Assembly: GCF_010550605.1 (NCBI RefSeq) | Contig: NZ_JAAGNI010000378.1 | Coordinates: 1 to 43,031, forward strand | DNA from: Streptomyces sp. SID9727 | GTDB taxonomy: Bacteria; Actinomycetota; Actinomycetes; Streptomycetales; Streptomycetaceae | Direction of reading: 5' to 3' | Length of the DNA: 43,031 nt | Notes under the pieces: generated by a model | The model's database searches: none | What the model was told of the DNA's origin: nothing | The model's input: the letters and a program-made list of their open reading frames with translations, nothing else | Translations under genes and position numbers: made by a program | Shown here: piece by piece, positions 8,330 to 15,939 of the stretch | Layout of the letters: each line of letters begins with the position of its first letter | Numbering within the stretch: position 1 is the stretch's first letter

Positions 8330-9544
8330 TCACCAGTCGTGGACCGTGCCGTCCCGGAGCCGGTTGACGGGCAGATAGGTCTGCTCGTACGGGTGGGCCG
8401 CCGCGAGCTCCTCGTCCAGTTCCACACCGATCCCCGGGGTCTCCCCGGGGTGCAGGAAGCCGTCGGTGAAGGTGTACGCGTGCCGGAACACCTCCCCGGT
8501 GAGGGCGTTGTGGCCCGAGTACTCCTGAATACCGAAGTTGTGGACGGCGAAGCCGAGGTGGACGGCGGCGGCCATCCCGACCGGGGAGATGTCCTCGGGT
8601 CCGTGGATCGCGCTCCTGATCTGGTACTGGGCCGCGAAGTCGAAGAGCTTGCGCAGCGGGGTGACCCCGCCGAAGTGGGTGACCGCGCTGCGCACGTAGT
8701 CGATCAGCTGCTCGGTGATCAGCGTCTGGTAGTCGTACACCGTGTTGAAGACCTCGCCGAGCGCGAGGGGCGTCGTCGTGTGCCGGCGTACGAGCCGCAG
8801 GGCCTCCTGGTTCTCGGCCGGGGTGCAGTCCTCCAGCCAGAACGGGCGGTACGGTTCCAGGTCCTTGCCGAGCCGGGCCGCCTGCAGGGGCGTGAGGCGG
8901 TGGTGGGCGTCGTGGAGGAGCGGTATCTCCGCGCCGAACTCCGCCCGTACCGCCTCGAACACGGCGGGGGTGTGCCGCAGGTAGGCGTCCGTGTCCCAGT
9001 CCTCGACCAGGGGGCGCGCCTGCTGGTGCACGACGGGCGCACCGTGCTCGTCGGTGGCGTGCACCCCGTAGACGGCCTTGAGACCGGGGATGCCCGTCTG
9101 GATGCGGACAGCGGGGTAGCCCTCGGCGAGCCGCTGACGCACGGAGTCGAGGAGTTCGGGAATGTCGCGGCCGTTGGCGTGGCCGTAGGTGGCGAGGCGG
9201 TCGCGCGAGGCGCCGCCGAGCAGCTGGTAGAGCGGCAGCCCGGCCGCCTTCGCCTTGATGTCCCACAGGGCGACGTCGACGGCGGCGATCGCGGCCATCG
9301 TGACGGGGCCGCGCCGCCAGTACGCGCCTCGGTACAGGTACTGCCAGGTGTCCTCGATCCGGTGCGGGTCCAGGCCCGTGAGCAGGGGCACCACATGGTC
9401 GGTGAGGTAGCTGACGACGGCGAGCTCCCGGCCGTTGAGCGTGGCGTCGCCGAGACCGGTGAGACCTTCGTCGGTCGTCAGCTTCAGCGTCACGAAGTTG
9501 CGGCCGGGGCTGGTGACGACGACCTGAGCGTCGGCGATCCTCAT
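8330..9544 (-). CDS. manD: D-mannonate dehydratase (ManD/RspA, enolase superfamily)
   Basis: A 404-aa enolase-superfamily enzyme with the ManD subgroup residues in place: Y159 on the insertion loop, metal ligands D212, E238 and E264, the D-x-H pair D212/H214, and H314 in the AIHGPEDISPVG segment. ManD enzymes dehydrate D-mannonate (some also D-gluconate) to 2-keto-3-deoxygluconate, a step in hexuronate breakdown, in the cytoplasm. The length is normal. The gene is divergent from an MFS transporter; no uronate isomerase, KDG kinase or aldolase is visible here, so the rest of the pathway must lie elsewhere. Some ManD-like proteins have low activity or different substrates. Confidence 0.93.
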   Translation of the reverse strand: MRIADAQVVVTSPGRNFVTLKLTTDEGLTGLGDATLNGRELAVVSYLTDHVVPLLTGLDPHRIEDTWQYLYRGAYWRRGPVTMAAIAAVDVALWDIKAKAAGLPLYQLLGGASRDRLATYGHANGRDIPELLDSVRQRLAEGYPAVRIQTGIPGLKAVYGVHATDEHGAPVVHQQARPLVEDWDTDAYLRHTPAVFEAVRAEFGAEIPLLHDAHHRLTPLQAARLGKDLEPYRPFWLEDCTPAENQEALRLVRRHTTTPLALGEVFNTVYDYQTLITEQLIDYVRSAVTHFGGVTPLRKLFDFAAQYQIRSAIHGPEDISPVGMAAAVHLGFAVHNFGIQEYSGHNALTGEVFRHAYTFTDGFLHPGETPGIGVELDEELAAAHPYEQTYLPVNRLRDGTVHDW

Positions 9545-9584
9545 GGTGGCTCTCTTTCGGGCCGGCGGACGGCAGCCCGTCGCC

Positions 9585-9613
9585 CTGACCGAGGGCCGCC
9601 CGCTGCATAGAGT
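9585..9613 (+). promoter_or_regulatory. Candidate sigma70-type promoter for the MFS gene
   Basis: CTGACC (9585-9590) and TAGAGT (9608-9613) are separated by exactly 17 bases and match the streptomycete vegetative consensus TTGACN/TAGRRT well. Only seven bases separate the -10 from GTG 9621, so transcription would start at or next to the start codon, implying a leaderless mRNA. This agrees with the lack of a Shine-Dalgarno sequence. Confidence 0.6.
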
Positions 9614-9620
9614 GACGTGC

Positions 9621-10826
9621 GTGATCGTGCGTGAGGATACGGGACGGACGGGCGGGCGCCGGGCGGGCTATCCGGCGGCGGCGGTGGTCTTCGCCATCGG
9701 CATGGCCGGCACCACGCTGCCGACCCCGCTGTACGGGCTCTACCAGAAGGAGATCGGCTTCTCCGAGCTGATGGTGACCGTCGTCTTCGCCGTGTACGCG
9801 CTGGCGGTCATCTCCGTGCTCCTGGTGGCGGGCAACTACTCGGACAAGGTGGGCCGCAAGCCGGTGCTGCTGGCCGCCATGGCCCTGTCCGCCGCGAGTG
9901 CGGGGTGCTTCCTGCTGGAGAGCGGGCTGCCTCTGCTCTTCGCCGGCCGGGTGCTGTCCGGCGGCGCGGCGGGGCTGCTGAGCGGTGCGGCGACGGCGGC
10001 GGTCATCGAGCTCGCCGGCCCGGGGCAGAAGGCGCGTGCCGGGTTCGCGGCGACGGCCGCGAACATGGGCGGTCTGGGCTGCGGCCCGCTGCTCTCCGGG
10101 GTGCTGGCCGAGTACACGCCCTGGCCGTTGTCCCTGCCGTTCTGGGTGCACCTGGGGCTGGTCGCCGTGGCCTGCCTCCTCACGTGGCGGCTGGCGGAGA
10201 CGGTGGCCGAGCCACGGCGGTGGCCCCGGCTCGAACCGCAGGGCGTCGGGGTGCCCGCCGAGGTGAAGGGCGTGTTCGTGCCGGCCTCGCTGGCCGCGTT
10301 CGCCGGTTTCGCGCTGCTCGGCCTGTTCACGGCGGTCGCGCCCAGTTTCGCGGCCGAGACGCTGGGCGTGCGCAACCTGGCGGTGACGGGCGCGGTGGTG
10401 TTCTCGGTGTTCTGCGCCTCGACGGCCGGGCAGTGGCTGGCGCCGCGCGTCGGGGCGCGTCGCGCGCTGCCTCTGGGCTGCGCCGTGCTGATCGCGGGAC
10501 TGCTGCTCGTCGCCTCCTCGTTGCTGGCGAAGTCGCTGGCGCTGCTCGTCCTGGGGGCCGTCTGCGGAGGCATCGGCCAGGGGCTCGCGTTCCGGGCCGC
10601 GCTGACGCTCGTGAGCGAGGCCGCCCCCGCCGAGCACAGGGGCGGCACGATCTCGGCCTTCTTCGTCGTCGCCTACACGGGGATCTCCGTGCCAGTGGTG
10701 GGTGTGGGCGCGCTGGCGACCGCGGTCGGGCTGCGCGACGCCGGGATGGTCTTCACGGGCTGCGTCATGCTGCTGGCGGCGGTGTCGGGGACGTACGCGG
10801 CTCTGCGGACGCCGCCCGGGGACTGA
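9621..10826 (+). CDS. MFS transporter (12 TM, drug/sugar efflux-type)
   Basis: A 401-aa major facilitator protein with two blocks of six hydrophobic helices and the loop 2-3 signature GNYSDKVGRKPVLL. The start is set at GTG 9621 because the promoter placed just before it predicts a leaderless transcript; a longer frame would overlap the manD start. The C-terminal half reads like efflux members (AEHRGGTISAFFVVAYTG). Being divergent from manD it might carry a hexonate or sugar acid, but the family resemblance is closer to drug exporters, so substrate and direction are open. Confidence 0.87.
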   Translation: MIVREDTGRTGGRRAGYPAAAVVFAIGMAGTTLPTPLYGLYQKEIGFSELMVTVVFAVYALAVISVLLVAGNYSDKVGRKPVLLAAMALSAASAGCFLLESGLPLLFAGRVLSGGAAGLLSGAATAAVIELAGPGQKARAGFAATAANMGGLGCGPLLSGVLAEYTPWPLSLPFWVHLGLVAVACLLTWRLAETVAEPRRWPRLEPQGVGVPAEVKGVFVPASLAAFAGFALLGLFTAVAPSFAAETLGVRNLAVTGAVVFSVFCASTAGQWLAPRVGARRALPLGCAVLIAGLLLVASSLLAKSLALLVLGAVCGGIGQGLAFRAALTLVSEAAPAEHRGGTISAFFVVAYTGISVPVVGVGALATAVGLRDAGMVFTGCVMLLAAVSGTYAALRTPPGD

Positions 10827-10850
10827 CGGGCGGAGAGGACACCCAAGGGG

Positions 10851-10881
10851 CAGAACGGCCACGTTCCGAACAGAACGGCCA
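10851..10881 (+). repeat. Tandem 11-bp direct repeats (20-bp period) upstream of the repeat protein
   Basis: CAGAACGGCCA occurs at 10851-10861 and again at 10871-10881, exactly 20 bp apart; the five-base TTCC-containing tails are also similar, so the unit is about 15 of 20 bases conserved. A two-turn period puts both copies on one DNA face, as in tandem operator sites. Just downstream is an AT-rich stretch (10881-10916) flanked by an AGGCTA (10895-10900)/TAGCCT (10915-10920) inverted repeat, which stands out in this GC-rich DNA. The 146-base gap leads into the secreted protein at 10973. Confidence 0.7.
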
Positions 10882-10972
10882 TATTCCCCCATTCAGGCTA
10901 TATTTATATCTTCTTAGCCTTTCCCTTCACTGGGCTCGGGGATCCGTTCCGACCACGAGGAAGGTGCGTCCG

Positions 10973-11374
10973 ATGACCGCTTCCACCCGAGTCCGCCGCC
11001 TGCTGGCCGGCGCCGCCGCGACCGGTCTGCTCGCCGGCGGCACCGCCCTGGGGGCCGCCGGGACGGCGCAGGCCGCCCCGGCCCCCGCACCGGCCGCCGT
11101 ATCCGCCGCGACCGACCACCACGGCGCCTGCACCTGGCAGCCGGGCCACTGGCAGAAGCAGTGGGTCAAGGGCCACTGGGCGAAGCAGTGGCACAAGGGC
11201 CATGACGCCGACCACAAGGTCTGGCACCCCGGACACTACGACCGGCACGGGCACTGGAAGCCCGGCCACTGGACCCACCACACCCAGTGGGTCGCGGGCC
11301 ACTGGACCAAGGTCTACGTCCCCGGTCACTGGGACACCCACTGGGTGAAGGGGCACTGGAGCTGTCACCGCTGA
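10973..11374 (+). CDS. Secreted His/Trp-rich [WY]xxGH-aromatic repeat protein
   Basis: A 133-aa protein with a clear Sec signal peptide (RVRRLLAG..., cleavage near AQA-A at residues 34/35). The mature part holds eight copies of [WY]-x-x-G-H-[W/Y/D], starting at residues 55, 64, 73, 84, 95, 106, 115 and 124. The spacing is symmetric: 9, 9, 11, 11, 11, 9, 9. In total there are 19 His and 13 Trp, and single cysteines at 53 and 131 bracket the array and could form a disulfide. This resembles the WXXGXW repeat family, in which no function is established. Metal binding or wall/polysaccharide contact are guesses. It is convergent with the GH9 cellulase, with six bases between stops. Start chosen at ATG 10973 with GAGGAAGG upstream. 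Confidence 0.85.
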   Translation: MTASTRVRRLLAGAAATGLLAGGTALGAAGTAQAAPAPAPAAVSAATDHHGACTWQPGHWQKQWVKGHWAKQWHKGHDADHKVWHPGHYDRHGHWKPGHWTHHTQWVAGHWTKVYVPGHWDTHWVKGHWSCHR

Positions 11375-11380
11375 GCGGTC

Positions 11381-13768
11381 TCAGCCGCATTCCCTCCCGT
11401 TGAGCGTGAAGGAGTCCGGGTCGGCGGCCGGTGCGCCGTTCGCCTGGAATCCGAACGAGGCGCTGCCGCCCGCCGGGACCGAGCCGTTGTGGCCGGCGTT
11501 CTTGACCGTGACCCGGGTGCCGCTCTGCGTGGCGGTCGCGTTCCACGCGTTGCTCACGCTCTCGGCACCCTGGAAGTCGAAGACCAGCTGCCAGCCGTCC
11601 AGCGGCGTCGACCCGGTGTTCTTCACCGTCACATCGGCGGTGAAACCCGTGCCCCACGCCTGGCTGACCCGGTAACTGACGTCACAGGCCCCCGGTTCGG
11701 GGTCGGGCGTGTCCGTCGGGTCGGGCGTCGGGGAGGGGTCGGGGGTCGTCGTGGGGTCGGGGGTGTCCGTCGGGTCGGGGTCCGGTCCGGGGTCCGTGCC
11801 GTCGGGAGCACTCCCCCACTGGGGCGCCGAGCCCTCCAGGAGCACCATGTGCGGGGCGTCGACGGGCGTGCCGCCCGGGGTCGTCGCCGTCGACGGGTAG
11901 GACCAGTCGTTCGACGGGTCCCAGGCACCGGCCGAGCTGATCCGGAACTGCACCTCCTTGCGGTACGCGGACTGGCCGGCCGGCGCGATGTCCGTACCCG
12001 AGCAGTCCACCGTGGCGTAGTAGACGTCGCCGGTCAGATGGGTGGGGCCCGTCACCTCGCCGCACTGGTTGTAGTTGGTGGTGAAGCTGATGTCGTCGGG
12101 TGCGACGCCCGGCTCCAGTGTGAAGTAGTAGCGCACCGAGGCGTCGGTGAGTGCGCGGGCGGGCCACGCGGAGCGGTTGATCAGATACGCCTTGATCTCG
12201 GTGAAGCCGGCTCCGGCCGCGTTCACCGACGCCTGGACGGACACCTCCGGCCCGTCCGGCTCCTCCGGCTGCGGGAAGTCGGCGAGCGGGGCCCCGCCGT
12301 ACTCCGCGTAGAGCCGGGCCAGTGCCCCGGTGAACGCGGCGTTGTAGTCGGTGGCGACCTCGTTGTTGACGTAGTTCGAGCGGTCGTCGGTGTACGAGTC
12401 GTTGGCGGCGCTCGGACCGCCCACCAGTGCCCCGTACAACGTGTGCCGGGTCTCCACCGGGTTGTTCATCTGGTCGGTCCACGAGCCGTGGGCCGTGCGG
12501 TGGTGCGGCTTGGTCGGCGGGTTCTCGCCGAAGCCGACCACGTAACTCGATCCGCGCGGGTTGTCCCCGAGGGCGTAGTTGATCTGACGGACCGCGAAGT
12601 CGTGGTACCGGGCCTTGCGGGTGGCGTCACCGGTCAGCCAGTCGGAATAGCTCAGCGCGGCGAAGGCGGTGTTCGCGGCGTACCTGAGCGAGCCCCAGCT
12701 GTCCAGAACGGCCTGGCCGCCGGGTGAGTAGGGCACCCGCTGCCCGTTGACGCCGACCGTCCACCAGTCCAGCCAGCGGTTCGCGTCGTCGACGTACTTC
12801 TGCTTGCCCGTCAGCTGGGCGAGCAGCACATAGGCGCCGTAGGAGGTGTCGTCCCAGGAGAGCGTCCAGCGGTAGGACCGGGTGCTGGTCTGCGGCTCGG
12901 TGGAGAGGTTGTCGTAGTACGACTCGGCCTTGGCGAGGTACGCGGTGTCGCCGGTGGCCTTGTACAGCCAGACGGCTCCCCAGACGAGCTCGTCGTTGTA
13001 CCCGCTCCAGGAGTTGTAGTAGCTCTGCGCGTCGGTGATGCAGTCGCTGTACTTGCCCCGGTAGGTGTCGGCGAAGGTGTACAGCTGCTTCGCGTGGGTG
13101 AGCAGCTTCGCCGCGTACGCCGGATCGCTGTCGGAGAACACCATCGAGGAGGAGGCCAGGGCCGCGGCCGTCTGGCCGGCCAGGTCGCTTCCGGGGCAGG
13201 AGGCGTCGATCTTGTACGCCGGGCGCTTCATCGGCATCACCTCGGCGGGGCCCCACCACTTGTGGTCGTCGCCGCCGTTGCCGACCTGTCCGTACAGGAC
13301 GTTGGGCGAGGGGTGGGCCTTCAGGAGGTAGTCGTCCACGAAGCGCAGATTGTTCCGCAGGTACGGCAGCTGGCCCGAAGCCTGGTACGCCGCCCTCTGC
13401 TCCGTACCGCCCCAGGCGAGCATGGTGGCCGAGTAGGCCATGGGGAGGCCGAACTTCACATGGTCCCCGGCGTCGTACCAGCCGCCCGTCAGGTCCAGTC
13501 CGGCGTCCTTGCCGTCGTCCAGCGCGGAGTCGCCGCGCCAGGAGACGCGGTTGGTGTCGGGCAGCTTTCCGGACTGCTGGGCCTCGTAGAAGAGGACCGA
13601 CTTCTGCAGTGCCTCGCCGTAGTCGAAGGCGGGGGCGGCCGCCGCGTCGGCCGGCAGGGACAGCGGGAGCAGCAGGCCCGCGCCGACGGTGAGTGCCAGG
13701 GCGACGACTCCCAGGCGGTCCGGTCTTCGAGGCCGCCTTCGCAGGGCGGGGAGGGTGAGCGAGCGCAA
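11381..13768 (-). CDS. Secreted GH9 cellulase with CBM3 and CBM2
   Basis: A 795-aa modular endo- or processive glucanase. Residues 1-45 form a signal peptide. The GH9 catalytic domain (~47-490) has GGWYDAGDHVKFG at 95-107, whose D99/D102 are the conserved catalytic aspartates, a GENPPTKPHHR block, and near 470 NEVATDYNAA with the acid glutamate. A family 3-type cellulose-binding module follows (~510-655), then a Pro-Asp-Thr linker of repeated TPDP units (~656-690) and a CBM2 (~693-795) with bracketing cysteines. This GH9-CBM3-linker-CBM2 order is the classic streptomycete E4-like arrangement. A CebR-type operator at 13839-13852 and a good promoter lie upstream, so induction by cellobiose or cello-oligosaccharides is expected. 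Confidence 0.95.
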   Translation of the reverse strand: MRSLTLPALRRRPRRPDRLGVVALALTVGAGLLLPLSLPADAAAAPAFDYGEALQKSVLFYEAQQSGKLPDTNRVSWRGDSALDDGKDAGLDLTGGWYDAGDHVKFGLPMAYSATMLAWGGTEQRAAYQASGQLPYLRNNLRFVDDYLLKAHPSPNVLYGQVGNGGDDHKWWGPAEVMPMKRPAYKIDASCPGSDLAGQTAAALASSSMVFSDSDPAYAAKLLTHAKQLYTFADTYRGKYSDCITDAQSYYNSWSGYNDELVWGAVWLYKATGDTAYLAKAESYYDNLSTEPQTSTRSYRWTLSWDDTSYGAYVLLAQLTGKQKYVDDANRWLDWWTVGVNGQRVPYSPGGQAVLDSWGSLRYAANTAFAALSYSDWLTGDATRKARYHDFAVRQINYALGDNPRGSSYVVGFGENPPTKPHHRTAHGSWTDQMNNPVETRHTLYGALVGGPSAANDSYTDDRSNYVNNEVATDYNAAFTGALARLYAEYGGAPLADFPQPEEPDGPEVSVQASVNAAGAGFTEIKAYLINRSAWPARALTDASVRYYFTLEPGVAPDDISFTTNYNQCGEVTGPTHLTGDVYYATVDCSGTDIAPAGQSAYRKEVQFRISSAGAWDPSNDWSYPSTATTPGGTPVDAPHMVLLEGSAPQWGSAPDGTDPGPDPDPTDTPDPTTTPDPSPTPDPTDTPDPEPGACDVSYRVSQAWGTGFTADVTVKNTGSTPLDGWQLVFDFQGAESVSNAWNATATQSGTRVTVKNAGHNGSVPAGGSASFGFQANGAPAADPDSFTLNGRECG

Positions 13769-13838
13769 CGGACTTTCCCTTCGTCACGTCGATGGGGGTG
13801 CCGGGTGTGTGCGGGGTGCGTGCGTGATGCCTGGGGCG

Positions 13839-13852
13839 TGGGAGCGCTCCCA
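13839..13852. promoter_or_regulatory. CebR-type operator (14-bp palindrome)
   Basis: TGGGAGCGCTCCCA is identical to the established operator of CebR, the LacI-family cellulose-utilisation repressor of streptomycetes. It lies 70 bases before the GH9 start and just downstream of the predicted -10, so a bound repressor would cover the transcription start. cebR itself is not in the window. Confidence 0.93.
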
Positions 13853-13864
13853 AGGGCGTTGCTC

Positions 13865-13893
13865 ATGAAGCCAGTTCCCACGGGAACTGTCAA
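13865..13893 (-). promoter_or_regulatory. Predicted vegetative promoter of the GH9 cellulase
   Basis: On the minus strand TTGACA (13893-13888) is a perfect -35. A 17-base spacer separates it from CTTCAT (13870-13865), a weak -10. The CebR operator begins 12 bases further downstream. The spacer is occupied by an inverted repeat described separately. The -35 is strong; the -10 assignment is tentative. Confidence 0.55.
13872..13889. promoter_or_regulatory. 18-bp inverted repeat within the GH9 promoter spacer
   Basis: CAGTTCCC-AC-GGGAACTG has perfect 8-bp arms. It covers almost all of the spacer between the predicted -35 and -10 and is distinct from the CebR box. It could be a second operator for the cellulase or a site for the divergent permease operon. 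The cognate protein is unknown. Confidence 0.6.
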
Positions 13894-14038
13894 CGGTTGC
13901 GGCACACCCGTTTCACGGCGAGGACACCCGAAAACACCGCACCGGCCACCCGTTCGGGTGACCCGGCGCGCGAACGGGCGCGAACAGGCCAAGGCTGGCG
14001 TTTCGAACGCACCTGTGGCGTCGCGACCGGAGGTACAG

Positions 14039-15505
14039 ATGAGCGCGATGGACATGCCGGCGGATCTGCCCAAGGACTCGGCACGCACCGCCGCCAGGGA
14101 CCGGCCGGCAGCACCGAGGATCAGCTGGCTGACACTCGCCCTGATGACGACGGCGTCGGTGGCGAGCCTGCGGGCCGCGCCGACGATGGCGGTCTACGGG
14201 CTGGCCTGTGTCTTCCTCTATCTCCTGCCGGCCGTCGTGTTCCTGCTCCCGACCGCCCTGGTCTCCGCCGAGCTGGCCTCGGGCTGGCCCGGCGGCGTGT
14301 ACCGCTGGGTGAGCGAAGGGCTGTCCAAGCCGCTCGGATTTCTGGCCGTGTGGTGCCAGTTCGCGATGACGATCTTCTACTATCCGAGCCTCTTGGCGTT
14401 CGTGGCCTCGACGATCGCGTACGTCATCGATCCCTCGCTCGCGTCCAACGGCCTGTACACCGCGATCGTGATCATGGTGCTCTACTGGACCGGCGTCTGG
14501 GTCTCGTCCCGGGGCACCAGGGCCCTGGCGGGTCTGTCCTCCTGGGGACTCGTCATCGGCACCCTGGTCCCCGGCACGGTGCTGGTCGTGCTGGGCATCG
14601 TCTTCCTGGGCCAGGGGAACGGCTCCGCCGCGCCGATGACCTCGGCCCACCTGCTTCCCCAGTGGACGGGGCTCGCCAGCCTGGTGCTCATCGTCAACAA
14701 CTTCCTGTCGTACTCCGGCATGGAGATGAACGCCGTGCACGTCTCCTCGCTGCGCGATCCGGCGAAGGAGTACCCGAAGTCGATGTTCCTGGCGATGGGC
14801 CTGGTACTGCTGATCTTCATCCTGCCCGCGCTCGCGATCAGCTGGGTGGTGCCCGCCAGCCAGCTGAGTCTGACAGCCGGTGTGATGCAGGCGTTCGACG
14901 CTTTCTTCGCCCACTTCCACGTAGGCTGGATGACGCCGATCGCGGCGGTGATGCTGGTGTCGGCGGCGCTCGGCGGCATGCTGACATGGCTGGCCGGGCC
15001 GTCCAAGGGGCTGCTGGAGATCTCCCGCAGCGAGGGCTACCTGCCGCCGTACCTCCAACGGCTCAACAAGAACGGTATCCAGCAGAACATCCTGGTCACC
15101 CAGGGCATCGTCACCACCGTCATCGCGCTGCTCTACGCGCTGATCCCCAACGTGTCCAGCGTCTACTGGATCTTCTCCACCATCACGACTCAGGTCTACC
15201 TCATCGTCTACCTCCTGATGTTCGTGGCGGCCGTCCGGCTGCGGAAGACCCAGCCGGACCACCCGCGCGGCTACCGCGTCCCGGCGCTCGGGCTGCTGTG
15301 CGCGGTCGGGCTGCTGGCGTCGCTCGCGGCCCTCGCCATCGGCTTCGTACCACCCTCCCAGTTCGGCGGCGGCAGCGTCGGTGTGTACGTGGCCATCGTC
15401 GGTGGCGGGCTCGTCGTCCTCGGGCTGCTGATCCCGTGGCTGTTCCTGAAGCTGCGCAAACCCGGCTGGCGCACGGCGGCGGCCGGTGAGGAGGCCGCGT
15501 CATGA
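14039..15505 (+). CDS. APC-family amino acid permease (glutamate/GABA antiporter-like)
   Basis: A 488-aa, ~12-helix permease. The start at ATG 14039 is fixed by GGAGG at 14029-14033 with five-base spacing. Features of the APC superfamily, nearest to the GadC-like branch, include the N-terminal helix ISWLTLALMTTASVASLR, GWPGGVYRWV after helix 2, and SYSGMEMNAVHVSSLRDPAKEYPKS in the middle. Such proteins take up or exchange amino acids. It heads a tight operon: its stop overlaps the next start (ATGA), and a small anchored protein, an M20 dipeptidase and a ThrE-type exporter follow. The leader carries inverted repeats at 13947-13960 and 13998-14010. Substrate is unknown. Confidence 0.9.
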   Translation: MSAMDMPADLPKDSARTAARDRPAAPRISWLTLALMTTASVASLRAAPTMAVYGLACVFLYLLPAVVFLLPTALVSAELASGWPGGVYRWVSEGLSKPLGFLAVWCQFAMTIFYYPSLLAFVASTIAYVIDPSLASNGLYTAIVIMVLYWTGVWVSSRGTRALAGLSSWGLVIGTLVPGTVLVVLGIVFLGQGNGSAAPMTSAHLLPQWTGLASLVLIVNNFLSYSGMEMNAVHVSSLRDPAKEYPKSMFLAMGLVLLIFILPALAISWVVPASQLSLTAGVMQAFDAFFAHFHVGWMTPIAAVMLVSAALGGMLTWLAGPSKGLLEISRSEGYLPPYLQRLNKNGIQQNILVTQGIVTTVIALLYALIPNVSSVYWIFSTITTQVYLIVYLLMFVAAVRLRKTQPDHPRGYRVPALGLLCAVGLLASLAALAIGFVPPSQFGGGSVGVYVAIVGGGLVVLGLLIPWLFLKLRKPGWRTAAAGEEAAS

Positions 15506-15939
15506 GCCCGACCCGCTTCGCCTCCGAGCACCGCTGGCTCTACCTCGGCGCGATCGTCCTCCTGGTGGCGCTCGTGGTCGTCGGCATCGTCCGGTACGAG
15601 AAGGCCAGGACGAACAACAAGGCGACGGAGAAGGCCGAGCAACTCGCCGACGCCGCCGTGGCGGCCGGCTACCCCCGGCCCGACGTCGGCACCATCAAGC
15701 GCACCCTGGGCGACGACGGCGGCCAGGTCTGCGAGAAACCCGGCTCCTCGCTCAAGTCCGCGCTGTGGAAGATGAGCATCTCCAACGGCGCCACCGGCCC
15801 CGGTATGCGCCCCGTGATCGGCGACACCGAGGCGATCCGGGCGGAGGCGAAGATCCTGGAGATCTACTGCCCGGACAAGCTGGACAAGATCGAGGACAAG
15901 ATCGCCGATCTCAGGACCGAGAACACAGTGAGGCGCTGA
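15502..15939 (+). CDS. Membrane-anchored small protein of unknown function
   Basis: A 145-aa protein with one N-terminal transmembrane segment (about residues 13-31) after a short basic stretch, and an extracellular, lysine-rich helical domain. Two cysteines, C77 and C123, could form a disulfide outside the membrane. The start overlaps the permease stop (ATGA) and the stop overlaps the peptidase start (TGATG), so it is co-translated with both. I recognise no family. By position it may be an accessory subunit of the permease, but nothing in the sequence proves that. Confidence 0.85.
   Translation: MSPTRFASEHRWLYLGAIVLLVALVVVGIVRYEKARTNNKATEKAEQLADAAVAAGYPRPDVGTIKRTLGDDGGQVCEKPGSSLKSALWKMSISNGATGPGMRPVIGDTEAIRAEAKILEIYCPDKLDKIEDKIADLRTENTVRR

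Noticed and set aside
10862..10877. The same operator as the XRE-cupin/BenE region (shared CGTTCCG and ACAGAACG words)
   Set aside because: The spacing differs (N6 against N8) and short GC-rich words recur by chance; no functional link to the BenE regulator is evident.
8202..10892. A long minus-strand frame (896 codons) spanning manD and the MFS gene
   Set aside because: It is out of frame with manD and antisense to the MFS gene, and is low-complexity Arg/Gly/Pro-rich. The real genes there have full domain motifs.
10895..10920. An iron-regulator (DtxR/IdeR) box suggested by AGGCTA...TAGCCT
   Set aside because: The half-sites are 14 bases apart, while the iron box is a compact 19-bp palindrome. 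No iron-linked gene is adjacent.
13094..14038. N-terminal extension of the permease frame through the cellulase gene
   Set aside because: The segment is a Gly/Arg-rich shadow of GH9. GGAGG with ATG at 14039 gives a proper start and normal length.
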